This document shows, in pieces, positions 47,092 through 57,517 of a DNA stretch of 64,000 nucleotides. Positions within the stretch are counted from its first letter, which is position 1, and each line of letters starts with the position of its first letter. Under the pieces are notes generated by a model. It saw nothing but the letters and a program-made list of their open reading frames with translations. It had not been told where the DNA came from and ran no database searches. The stretch is from Scortum barcoo. Taxonomy: Eukaryota > Chordata > Actinopteri > Centrarchiformes > Terapontidae. Location of the stretch: the NCBI GenBank assembly GCA_023238725.1, contig CM041538.1, positions 6,671,880-6,735,879 on the forward strand, read 5' to 3'. The position numbers were made by a program, and so were the translations under genes.

Positions 47092-47139
47092 AAGAAAGAC
47101 GATGAAGACCGGGCTAAACAGAGGAAGAAAGCTGTTTAG
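47092..47139 (+). CDS. candidate 3'-terminal coding exon, unknown gene
   Basis: A pyrimidine-rich tract (47067-47088) ends in CAG at 47089-47091, a textbook splice acceptor. It is followed in phase 0 by 15 highly charged codons, KKDDEDRAKQRKKAV, and a TAG stop at 47137-47139. A possible polyadenylation signal AATAAA lies at 47536-47541. The lysine/arginine/aspartate composition is unlike the random frames nearby. I do not recognise the gene, and the other phases are not excluded. If real, the window to the left would be intron of a plus-strand host gene and the exon would encode a basic C-terminal tail. A chance match is quite possible at this length. Confidence 0.35.
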   Translation, partial: KKDDEDRAKQRKKAV

Positions 47140-48299
47140 CTGTGGTATATTTTATAAGATTAGAGATATAATGTAATTGCACTGGGGTCAGTTCACGTTC
47201 ATTTGTCCACCTGATTTGTCCCCAAGTTAATTCATCAATGATAAATTAACCTTAGGACAAAATGAAAAAAACAATGAAAACAGATTTGGTGTATCACATG
47301 TTTTTTTTCCTCTTCCAGTAATCATCTCAACACTGTTCAGATTTATCTTGTAACCTCCTGGAGGGGCCTGGGTCGAAAACCACAGCACAAAACTAACTGG
47401 CTGTATCTAAAGCAAATGAACCACTGTGGCTCCATCTCAGACACCTAAACAGTAAACTGCTGCTTGAACATTATTGCATCTGCATTAAAAGCCTCAGCAC
47501 ATACCAGAGAATGCTTTCTTACAGATGGACTGCATAATAAAATTAAACAATTAACATCCCATCATGTGTGACATGTATTAAAATGCTGAATGCCGCCAGT
47601 TACACTTGGAGAGGAAATGCATCAGTAAAAAGGTTGGAGAAAATGTCACCCAGGGTGAACATTTGGAGACAGTGGTGCTGGTGCATTAGTGCAGTATATA
47701 TAAGAAATACAGAAAAGGGGCACTGAGAGTGTCAAGGATGCAGGATGTGATCAGACTGTGTCAGCAAAAACAGTCGAACAACAACAACTTGGAATTCTCA
47801 CACTCAGGAGGTAAATTTTATCTAAAAGCAGAGCCAGGACAGCTAATCCAGCTTCGACTGTCTTTAAGTTAACAGGTGCAGATAACATGTTGATCAGTCA
47901 GCCAAATGAAACAAACAAGCCTCAGCAGAAGTCTAAGAACAAACACAATGACATGAGTGATATAACCAGGCAGGCAGACACAGTATACTGTAGGAAACTG
48001 GTTAACGATGGACAGGTGAGCAGGGTCAGGTGACTGCTATAGATGTGAGATTGGTGGAATGACAAGGTCTGTAAAAGTCTGTGGCATAAAAGTACACAGA
48101 AGCTAGGCTCATGAAGCTGACATTATAGCAGGGCTGCAGTACATTAACCTCTCATATGAACATGTGCATATTTGAGAGTTCAGTGGAACACAAACCAGAG
48201 GCACTGATGGTAAAGAAAAGTGAGATGGTATGATGTGTTATAGCTACAATTTATTACGACCCATGTATAATTCCATGTATGATTATGAGAACATCATAA
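47140..48299. other. unannotated DNA; possible 3' UTR then intergenic
   Basis: If the exon call at 47092 is right, the first ~400 bp would be 3' UTR. No other feature is seen. Confidence 0.3.
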
Positions 48300-48460
48300 T
48301 AAGTGTTCTCAGGGAGAGGGATCCCTTATCTGTGGCTCTTCCTCAGGTTTCTGTCTTTTTCCCATAAAGAGTTTTTTTTAAGTTTTTGCCTGACCCGGTT
48401 CGAGGGTCTAAGGACAGAGGGTGTCACAGCTGTACAGATTTGAAGTTTTTGGTCACTATA
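48300..48460 (+). repeat. dispersed fish repeat fragment
   Basis: CTCTTCCTCAGGTTTCTGTC, then AAGTTTTTGCCTGACCCGG and AGGGTCTAAGGACAGAGGG resemble a common short dispersed fish repeat whose class I cannot state. It has no coding potential. Confidence 0.45.
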
Positions 48461-49199
48461 TGAGAGTGGACAGGTGCATATGTACAGTAAGTTGCACTAT
48501 TATTCTATGAGGAACATTTCTCTTACTTGTGCAGTAGCATGTGTGTGTTGTAAAAAAAAAAAAGTCTTATTTGTGTCATTCCCATCAGTGTTAATGGTAA
48601 TCAAGCAGTGGTGGGAATTCTGTTCATTTTAGAGAGCCAGATCATTTGGCTCAGCTCAGCAATAAGTGCAAACTCTTTCAGCTCCCAAACGGCTCTTCAA
48701 TAAACTACCACTTATAATTCAGCCGACCAGCACAACATACAAACGTCTCAGCATGCTTGGCTCTCAAAGTGAGAAGATTCAAGATTGTATTTAACAAATA
48801 CATTTTACATGAATTTTCTGATCTCCTTTCTTTGGTCATGCTTTTGGGTCCAAACCTACCTTAATAATAATAATGATAACCTGACATTCTGAATTTTCAC
48901 TCTAACATTATAGTCACTCGGTATTGATCGCTCATCTGTAGCTGTACTGCTTTAGTGAACTGTCCAGACCAACAGGCAACATCCAAGACCTGGGCGTCCT
49001 CACGATTCCCACTGAAGTTAGAAGAGATTAAATCTGTGGCTAGATTTGGTCTTTGGCTTTCCATGATGTTGAGATCCGGTTGAAGACAATAATGTGAAAT
49101 ATTTGCTTCATTTGCATTTGTGGCAGAAACATAGTTGAGTTACTTTTCATGCAAGCAAAGACACAAAACAAAACGTTACTGAATGCTACAGCTGTTCTT
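48461..49199. other. unannotated DNA
   Basis: AT-rich sequence without recognised features. Confidence 0.35.
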
Positions 49200-49395
49200 T
49201 GGCTCTTACCCACATCCATCCATCCATTTTCCAAACCTCCTTATCCTGAGAACACACAGGGTTGCAGAGGTGCTGGAGCCTGTCCCAGCTATCATTGGGC
49301 GAGAGGCAGGGTACAACCTGAAATGGACGCCAGTCAGTCGTAGGGCTCACACTGAAGGACAGACAACCATTCACACTCACATTCATTTTTATTTA
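49200..49395 (+). repeat. dispersed repeat with CATC start
   Basis: CATCCATCCATCCATTTTCC, TGCTGGAGCCTGTCCCAGCT, then TTGGGCGAGAGGCAGGGTAC and ACAACCATTCACACTCACAT form a very common fish repeat, probably a LINE/SINE tail. It explains the open frames on both strands here. Confidence 0.65.
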
Positions 49396-49644
49396 TTTCA
49401 TATTTCATATTTTTTATTTAACTCAGTTCGGGATGGTCTGACAGATGTTGATTCATTTCTGGTGAATGAACAGTATAACTAGACTCACTGAGGTAAGCAA
49501 TTTTTGTGAATGGATGAATGAATTAACCAGTATTAAAATGTATGCAATTATGGAAATAAGAACTGGGAATTATGCATAATGTATACACGTAATGTCTCCC
49601 TGTCCAAAAATGGAAACAATTCTGCCTTCTCTGACCTAGACTCG

Positions 49645-49735
49645 AGAGAACTTTATTGTCAACTCAACACTTTACAATAAAACTACATTGTAAAGATGGA
49701 ATTTCATTTCTCTGGGGCCGATGGTGCTACATTAA
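49645..49735 (-). mobile_element. LINE 3' tail fragment
   Basis: GAGAACTTTATTGTCAACTC at the left and GGAATTTCATTTCTCTGGGG at the right are the reverse complement of the common LINE 3' end that finishes ...GAATTTC...TGACAATAAA. Confidence 0.55.
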
Positions 49736-49778
49736 TGTTTAAGCAGTGCAAAAAAGGCAGGCAACATGAGGACATATG

Positions 49779-50790
49779 TGTAGCCAAGTGGATAGGGGTT
49801 ACTGTGTTTTTTGTATCAGCTGTGCCCTAGTAGAATGTGTAATGTCACTTTAAGGCCAGCCAGGTTGGAAATCTCGTGAGAATAAGGAAATCACATGAGA
49901 CTTGATACACGCGCGAATAGTAGTCCTCCTAACGCAAGCAATGGTGAAGGTGTGTATTTCTCGTATGTGTGTGTATGAAGCGAACTGGATAAACTGTGGG
50001 GGGAGTACTTGACGGAGTTAAACGATTAGAGTGCAACGAGCCGACCGACGGACGTTTGTGACTGAAGACTTCGCACACTTGTTTCTCGTCGGTAGAGGGT
50101 GTGTTTATCTCATGCCGGTACAGACCTAGATGGGCACGGGTCAGCATAAGTGGCCACACACTGAAGTCCTAGTTAAGATATTTTCATGTTAAATATTGTT
50201 TATGATATTGTGTGTTATTACCTATGTAGAGGGGAGATAGAGAGCCGTGTGTGCTACGTCCAGGAGAGGGGGTGAGGCTCTCAAGCTACAAGCTGGGAGA
50301 GGAGTAGATGAACACATGATTTTGTTTTCTGATTAAAGTGTACTGTAAGTTGATTTAAGATCATTGTAAAAATATAGATTTTGCAAAGGGATATATGACT
50401 ATATACATTTGAGTTAATTCATAATGTTTAGAGTTAATTCATGGTGTCTATTGAGTTAATTCATGAAGTCTATTGAGTTAAAACCTGATGTGTACTGTAA
50501 AATGTGTCTGTTAAAATGAGAAGCGTGGCTTAGAAATGTATTTATGTATGTTTATTTTCTGTTTACATAGGAATACGGCCACTGCTGTTGTCTGTTTTGC
50601 ACTGACAGAGTCATAAGATAGTCAGGAAAGAAAGGAAACAGGATTTGTTCTATTGTTTATTTGACTGTGACACGATCTGCCTTAAAATTAGAAAATTAAT
50701 GCTGTCCTTGTTCGAGGTCAGTCGGGGTATTAAAGATCCACTAACATATATTTCAATGTGTCCGGTCCTATCTTTTATGATCTGGCCACA
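49779..50790. repeat. possible 1-kb solo LTR
   Basis: The segment begins TGTAGCC and ends GGCCACA (TGT...ACA) and is flanked by TATG on both sides (49775-49778, 50791-50794). It contains a strikingly CpG-rich zone (49905-50110) in AT-rich surroundings. No coding region or partner LTR is visible and the orientation is unknown. The first 25 bases also resemble a tRNA A-box, so a SINE head is an alternative. Confidence 0.3.
50411..50494. repeat. ~22-bp minisatellite, four units
   Basis: GAGTTAATTCAT-based units of 20-22 bp recur at about 50411, 50431, 50453 and 50475, the last one diverged. Confidence 0.85.
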
Positions 50791-52069
50791 TATGAAAATG
50801 TGAATAAAAGACAAGAGGGAAGAATGAAAAATCTAAATGTTGTAAAAAGAAAAAAAACCTGACCAACCATTGCGGTAGACTGGCTGGAGTAAAGTGAATG
50901 TGCATTTAAAATACTTAAAACTTAACTGACCTTTTCATAGTTTGCTGCCCATTTGTCAAATGCAGTAATCACCTCCTCTGGTACACACTCTCTGCAAGAC
51001 TTAATGGCCATCCTCACATCCTTAACTGTTCTGGTCGAGTCTGACATGTTGAGAAAGTTCAACCTCACACCTGGCAAAGGGAAGAGACACAGTGTACCCT
51101 GGATATGAAATGACCAAAATGATAAATAAACTATAAACTACCTATCAATAAACAAAAGGCTTATTACGTGTATAGCATGACCCTTGTAAAAATAAACATA
51201 TAACACAAACTCTGGAAGTATGTATTGTAACAGCATGTTATGATTGCAACTACTCACCCATGACTGAGTGCACTGAGTGGAGAAAGAGATGTAACCTCTC
51301 ACACGAGTAAATGAATAAAGAGAATACAAGAAACACAGGAGAACATGCGAATATCTCTGTAGCACTCCAACATCCCAGCATTTGGATTGACAGAGCTGTA
51401 CAGGATTACTGGGAGATTAGAACAGGCTCGATTTGAGTCAAAGGTTGGCAAACTGGTTCAGAACATTCACTGCCACGATTAACATATTTAACAGCAATAC
51501 AATACAACCCATATTTCACAGAAACATTCCTTAAGCTTAGCTACACAAAAGTTGTAATGGCGTGGCTTTGTGAATGGCAGTGTCGGTCAGTCCACCACTT
51601 TGGTCCAGACTGAAATATCTCAACTGTTTCTTTGATATGTCGTGCAAACATTTGTGGTCCTGTTGGTGGTCCTCAGTGGTGGCCTCTGTGTTATCTGGCC
51701 AAACTATCCAGGCACAGCAAGTGTCTCAAATGGTTGCTGTTCCTGAGATCATGGCTAGTTCTATTCTCTTCTACTGGCGCACCGTGAAATACAAATTTCC
51801 ATCCCTTCTCCTGGCTTCTGGAGAAATAAGCTCCATGTTTCTAAGCAATTTATGATTCCACACTGACACATACAGTGTTGTAATATCCTGGCATTAGACA
51901 ACAGGAGATCAATGAAGGAGAGCTGGGGAAAGAAAATCCCATGAAATATAAAACAACATGCAGATACAGAAATTTAGGGAAGAACACTGACACAATATTG
52001 CACATCTTATCAAACCAGCTGCACAGACACTGCATGCTGAAAAGGACTTTGAGGCAGAGATCTGAGAGT
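50791..52069. other. unannotated DNA with a repeat fragment
   Basis: 51565-51700 contains GTCCACCACTTTGGTCCAGA and neighbouring sequence typical of a common dispersed fish repeat. The rest shows no features. Confidence 0.4.
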
Positions 52070-52490
52070 ACATTTGTTATGTCTCGTCAAATGTGTTAAG
52101 TTTTCATGTCTGTCATGTCTGTTTCCTGTTCTGGCTTGTCTGCTTTTATTTTGAAATCCCTAACTCTCATCTCGTTTCAGCTGCCTGCCCACAGCCCCCT
52201 TCCTTTTCTCGTCCCTCCCTCCAACTCATCCTCATCATCTGCTCAGTGTCCAAACTCTTCCAGTCCCCCTTCAGCTGGAGCACCATCTATCATCATCCTC
52301 TCTCCAGATCAGGTTAAGAGTTGGAGTTGGATCGTCTGAAGATAGGCAAGGCTGTTGGACCAGATAAAATCAGTCCTAGGCTCCTGAAGACCAGCAAGAT
52401 GGCGCCGAGGATGGCTGCCGTGTCTCGAGCTCTCCCCTCAACTTTGCTGTTTTTTTGCACTATTTTGTTATTTATTTCTTCTTTTAAGTT

Positions 52491-53420
52491 ATGCAACCTG
52501 CTAAAGAGAGCCCTATCATACAATATGATAGAGAAAAACTTCTACAAATTAGGTCGGTGGTGGAAAAAACTTTTTCATCGCCACCGCCACCGCCTCCAGC
52601 ATACAACGGGGAATCTCCATGGCGGAGCCTACCTGTTGTTGAACCTGAGCAGCGGAGGCGGCGGAGGAAAAGAGGGTCGCGGGCCGGAGTCCTAGTCCGG
52701 CTGAGGAAACGTGAAAACCGGCCTCCTCTCCCGAGTATTCTTCTGGCTAATGTTCAGTCTCTGGATAACAAGCTGGATGAACTCCGGAGCAGGATGGCGT
52801 TTCAACGGGACATTAAAAACTGTAACGTTTTGGTTTTCACAGGAAACTTGGCTCGACCCTTCGATCCCGGACTCCGCCATTGTTCCCGAGGGTCTTTCCA
52901 TCCACCGACAGGACCGGACAATTCATTCAGGGAAGAGCAAGGGAGGAGGTGTCTGCTTCATGGTGAACAACAAGTGGTGCTCAGACGTGGAGATTATTTC
53001 TACGGGCTGTTCTCTCCGGACCTGGAGCACCTCATGATCAGATGCCGGCCTTATTATCTTCCGCGTGAGTTTACATCGGTTGTCATGACAGCAGTGTATG
53101 TTCCGCCACACGCCGACAACAACAAGGCCATGGACGAGCTGTTTGGAGTTATCGACAGGACAGAGACCTCACGGCCGGAGGCTGCATTTATTGTAGCCGG
53201 AGACTTTAACAGCGCCAACCTGAGGAAAGTCCTGCCGAGATACCACCAACACATCAGCTGTCCCACGCGTGGCGAGAACACACTCGATCATGTTTACACC
53301 CCTTACTTACGCGGACACGTACAAGGCCCTTCCCTCGCTCTCCTTTTGGAGAAAATCTGACCACGCCTCAGTTCTGCTGCTGCCTTCCTATAGGCAGAAA
53401 CTGAAGCGTGACGTCGACCG
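52491..53420 (+). pseudogene. LINE A endonuclease region
   Basis: Apurinic-type endonuclease blocks appear across three frames: SILLANVQSLDNKLDELRSR, then (shifted) SQETWLDPSIPDSAIVPEG with the catalytic Glu, GGGVCFMVNNKWC, VVMTAVYVPPHADNN, FIVAGDFNSANLRKV, RGENTLDHVYT and KSDHASVLLLPSY with the terminal SDH. All key residues are present, but at least three frameshifts split the frame. The intact enzyme would nick target DNA to prime reverse transcription. Confidence 0.85.
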
Positions 53421-53639
53421 ATGTGACGCGGACCATTCAGCAGTGGTCCGACCAATCAGACTTCGGCTCTGCGCGACTGCTGACTTCAGCACGACAGAGT
53501 GGTGTGTGTTTAAGAGACACAGACATAAACACACATACATGGATACGGGTCATTGGATACATCGGAAAATGCATCGATGACGTCGTACCGAGGATTACTG
53601 TGCAGACATTCCCCAATCAGAAGCCCTGGGTTAACGGAG

Positions 53640-55350
53640 AAGTCCGTGCCAAACTTAAAGCACAGACAGACGCCTACAACTCAGGTGATTTGGAGGAGTA
53701 CAGGAAGTCCAGGTACGCGCTCCGGAGAGCCATCAGCAGCGCAAAGAGACAGTACAGGGACAAAGTGGAGTCTCATTACAAGGGCTCCAACACCAGGAGC
53801 ATGTGGGCTGGATTAAAAACTCTGACGGACTACAAAAAGAAGATCAGCAGTGCTGAGGTGATGTCTGCATCTCTGCCTGATGAGCTGAACACTTTTTATG
53901 CCCGCTTTTGAGAGCACCTCTCCCAGCTGTGGAGGTGCAAAAGGCTCAGGAGGACCACTGCCCACCTGTGATATCCAGGGCAGACGTGTGCAGAAACTTT
54001 AAAACGGATTAACACATGTAAGGCTCCTGGACCTGACGGCATCCCCGGCCGAGCTCTCAAGGTGTGTGCAGATCAGCTGGCAGACGTCTTTGCAGACATT
54101 TTCAACATGTCACTGCTCCAGTCTGTAGTCCCCACATGCTTCAAGGAGACCATCATTGTCCCTGTCCCCAAGAAAACCAAAATCCTCTCCCTGAATGACT
54201 ACCGCCCAGTAGCACTCACCTCCACCATCATGAAGTGCTTTGAGCGGTTAGTCAAATCATATTCATCACCTCTTCCATCCCGGACTCACTGGACCCACTT
54301 CAGACCCAATAGGTCTACTAAAGATGCCATCACCCTCACCCTCACACACTGCCCTCTCCCACCTGGACCAGAGGGACACATATGTGAGAATGCTGTTCAT
54401 TGACTACACAGTTCAGCATTCAACACCATCGTGCCCTCCAAGCTCGTCACCAAGCTCAGAGACCTCGGGCTCAACAGTGCCCTGTGTGATTGGATCCTGA
54501 ACTTCCTGACGGGCAGACCCCAGGCTGTGCGGATGGGCAGCACCACATCCTCCACCCTGACTCTGAACACCGGCGCCCCCCAGGGCTGTGTGCTCAGCCC
54601 TCTGCTGTACTCCCTGTTCACGCGCATGACTGCGTGGCCACCCACAGCTCCAACACCATCATCAAATTTGCTGACGACACGACCGTCATTGGCCTGATCA
54701 CCGGCGTCGACGAGATTTGCGGCCTACAGAGAGGAGGTCAGAGCCCTGACATCTTGGTGCCAGGACAACAACCTCCAGCTCAACGTCAGTCAGCAAAACT
54801 AAGGAGCTGATCGTGGACTTCAGGAGGAGGCAGAGAGAGGAACACGCCCCCCTCTCCATCAACGGGACTACGGTGGAGAGAGTCAACAGCTTCAGGTTCC
54901 TCGGGGTTCACATCAGCGAGGACCTCACCTGACCTGGACTCATCACACTGACTTTATCACAAAGTCAGCCAGACAGCGGCTCTTCTTCCTCCGCAGGCTG
55001 CGGAGGCTCAACATGGACTCAAGGATTACTCTGCAGGGTTCTTCTACAGGTGCACCATAGAGAGTATCCTGACTGGCTGCATCACCGCCTGGTACAGCAG
55101 CAGCTGCACCGCCCTCAACCGTAAGGCTCTACAGAGGGTGGTGAAAGCTGCTCAGCACATCACCAGGACAGAGCTGCCATCCATTGGAGGACCTCTACAC
55201 CCAGCGGTGTAGGAAGAAGGCCACCAAAATCATTAAGGACCCCAGTCACCCCAGCTACAAACTGTTCTGCCTGCTGCCGTCTGGCCGACGGTTCCGCAGC
55301 ATTCGAGCCCGAACCACCAGGCTCAGGGAAGCTTCATACCGCAGGCCATA
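53640..55350 (+). pseudogene. LINE A reverse transcriptase region
   Basis: 53640-53911 is the linker (KPWVNGEVRAKLKAQTDAYN, YALRRAISSAKRQYRDKVES). From 54020 come PDGIPGRALKVCADQL, VPVPKKTKILSLNDYRPVAL, FIDY (motif A start, then shifted), NTGAPQGCVLSPLLYSLF, IKFADDTTVIGLI (motif C with intact DD), ELIVDFRRRQREEHAPL, GVHISEDLT and the C-terminal HITRTELPSI block. Catalytic aspartates survive, unlike in LINE B, but there are many frame breaks, for example near 53930, 54410 and 54620. Confidence 0.85.
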
Positions 55351-55434
55351 AGACTTTTAAACTGTGTTCACAACACCACCACTTCTCAATAACCCACCAC
55401 TTCTGCTGTGTACCAGTTTCTACTGTATATATTC

Positions 55435-55490
55435 TTCTCTATTATATATATATGTATATATGTATATATATATTACTATATATACTTTAC
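55435..55490. repeat. TA-rich microsatellite in LINE A 3' UTR
   Basis: TATATATATGTATATATG-type repeats lie in the AT-rich untranslated end of LINE A. Confidence 0.85.
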
Positions 55491-55751
55491 ATTTACAGTT
55501 TATATTTTATTTGCATAACTTATATTTTAAGGTCTTACTTATTTTATTACTCTAGTTTATTATTTATGTTTAAATTTTATTTTATTTTATTTGATTTTTT
55601 ATTTCTAAATTATCTTTTGCTTTTCTTGTTTCTTGTTTCTTTAGCATTGTTAGGAGAGCCTGGGACTTAAGAATTTCATTACCAATGATTGCCGATGTAA
55701 ATTGTTGTGTAATGACAATAAATTCTTGAATCTGAATTGAATCTGAATCTT

Positions 55752-57030
55752 CTGAACTGTGTGGGATCTTATCACACCTGTTTAATTTGAGCCTGCGACT
55801 ACAGAAGGTTCCGAAGCTATGGAAAACATCTTGCTTGGTCCCACTGCCAAAAAAGAGTCTGTAGCCCTCACCTCTCACATAATGAAGGTGTTAGAGAGGC
55901 TGATCCTCCCTCATATCAGGACGAGCGTGGCACCTCACATGGACACTCTACAGTTCGCATACCAACCGAACATTAGTGTAGACGATGCCCTCATCTACAT
56001 GCTGCACAGGACCTATACACATCTGGATACTCCTGATGCCTCGGTGAGGTTCATCTTTTTTTACTTCATGAGCGCGTTTAATACTATCCGTCCTGGGCTG
56101 CTGGGGGAGAAGATGAGGAGAATGGAGGTGGATGCATCCCTGGTCCAGTGGTGCATGGACTATCTCTCCCACAGGCCGCAGTTTGTGGGTCTGCAGAGCT
56201 GCATTTCAGATACCATCCTGAGCAGCACAGGGGCACCACAGGGAACAGTGCTGGCACCGTTCCTTTATATACCATCTACACTGTGGATTTCCAGCACAAT
56301 ACCAGCAACTGCTTTCTCCAAAAATTTTCGGATAATACAGCAGTTGTAGGTCTGATCAGAGAGGATGAGGAGGAGGAGTACAAAAAAACCATCAAGGAGT
56401 TTGTGAACTGGAGTGAGCACAATCACCTCATTCTTAACACCACAAAAACAAAAGAGGTGATTGTGGACTTCAGGAAGAGGAGGAGGAGAAGAGACCAACC
56501 AACACCCATTTCCATCAGGGGCACCGAGGTGGAAGTGGTTTCCAGCCACAGGTACCTTGGTGTGCAACTGGATGAGAAACTGGACTGGAGTAAGCCACAC
56601 GGAGTCTGTGTACCGCAAAGGGCAGAGTCGACTGTACTTCTTGAGGCGGCTGCGGTCATTCAATATCTGTCCCCCCCTGCTCCAGAGTGTGTATCATACG
56701 GTGGTCGCCAGTGCCCTGTTTTTTGCAGTGGTCTGCTGGGGAGAGGGCCTTCGCACTGCAGACAAGAACAGGCAGGCTGAACAAACTTATTAAAAAAGCG
56801 AGGTCTGTGGTAGAACTACCACTACTCCAACAGGTGACGGAAGGAAGGATGCTCTCAAAGCTCCAGGCCACCCTGACTAATGCTTCCCACCCCCTTCATG
56901 CCCTGGAGGTGATCAACAACAGCACCTTCAGGAACAGACTGATTGCACCAAAGTGCAGGACTGAGCGTCTCAGAAAGACCTTCTTTCCAGCTGCTGTCAA
57001 ACTGTTCAATGCACATTGTTGCTGATGTCC
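55752..57030 (+). pseudogene. reverse transcriptase of LINE B
   Basis: RT blocks run in order: VALTSHIMKVLERLILPHI, LQFAYQPNISVDDALIYML, motif A as FIFFYFMSAFNTIRP, then SSTGAPQGTVLAPFLY, motif C as KFSDNTAVVGLI, GTEVEVVSSHRYLGVQLDEK, RKGQSRLYFLRRLRSFNIC and LRKTFFPAAVKLFN. The motif A aspartate is tyrosine and motif C reads DN, not DD, so catalysis is lost in addition to frameshifts near 56270 and 56600. This points to long decay. Confidence 0.85.
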
Positions 57031-57517
57031 ACACATGCACTTGGCCTTGTTTATGCCCTCCGCTCTGCCAGTCGCTTTCTATGGAGGAGTTTTTCTATGT
57101 ACAGTATATATTTTTGATAGATGTATGTATGTAAGGTTTTCTTTCTGTTATGCCTGTGTGAGCTGCTGCAACAGCATAATTTCCTGTAAAGGATAATTAA
57201 AGTATCTATCTGTCTATCTTCAGGTCCCTTTACTTCCTGCCCTTGTGTCTTTTCCTGCCTGTGTGATTGTCTGCCCCGCCCTGATTGTTTCCACCTGTTC
57301 CCTTGCTCACATTGCCTCATGTGTATATATTGTCTGTGTTTCCCCTGTCTCGTTGCCAGATTGTTCTCTTTGTCTTGTCACAGTGTGAGTATTCATGTCA
57401 TCTTGATCTGCCACGAAAGATTGTAAGATCTAGCCTTTTATTAAAATCCTTAAAAACTCTCCTGCTTGTGCTGTCCTGCATTTGGGTCTGCCTGCTCTGA
57501 GCCACCGTAACAACATT

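Larger units (their letters stand above)
52395..55751 (+). mobile_element. LINE A (L2-like), near full length
   Basis: It begins at AAGATGGCGCCGAGGATGGC, continues through an endonuclease region (52740-53420) and an RT region (54020-55350), then an AT-rich 3' UTR. It ends with a microsatellite-like tail of TTGAATCTGAA units after TGTGTAATGACAATAAATTC. The 3' end form and conserved blocks are those of fish L2-type LINEs (inference on clade). It sits inside LINE B's RT gene, so it is the youngest layer of the nest. Confidence 0.85.
52181..57218 (+). mobile_element. LINE B, inserted in the LTR, split by LINE A
   Basis: A 5'-truncated CR1/L2-like LINE in two parts, 52181-52394 and 55752-57218, ending in an ATCT-rich tail (TATCTATCTGTCTATC). 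It interrupts the LTR with the short duplication TTCAG (52176-52180 and 57219-57223). The left part ends KIGKAVGPDKISPRLLKT; the right part resumes with ELCGILSHLFNLSL, the next residues expected in this family's RT. Confidence 0.85.
52075..57512 (+). repeat. solo sushi-like LTR, split by nested LINEs
   Basis: The left part 52075-52180 (TGTTATGTCTCGTC...TCGTTTCAG) and right part 57224-57512 (GTCCCTTTACTT...CACCGTAACA) together make one ~395-bp LTR related to the LTR at 5543-5864. A perfect 5-bp duplication ACATT flanks the whole structure (52070-52074 and 57513-57517). A TATA box (57324-57330) lies ~31 bp before GCCAGATTGTTC (57355-57366), the predicted transcript start. Internal element sequence was lost by LTR-LTR recombination before or after the LINE insertions. 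Confidence 0.88.

Noticed and set aside
49781..49880. tRNA-like A-box (TAGCCAAGTGGATAGGG) and weak B-box
   Set aside because: The B-box is poor, spacing is about 80 bp and no cloverleaf can be drawn, so I do not call a tRNA. It is kept only as an alternative reading of the solo-LTR candidate.
52314..52901. Minus-strand frames across LINE A
   Set aside because: They mirror the endonuclease-encoding plus strand and lack family motifs.
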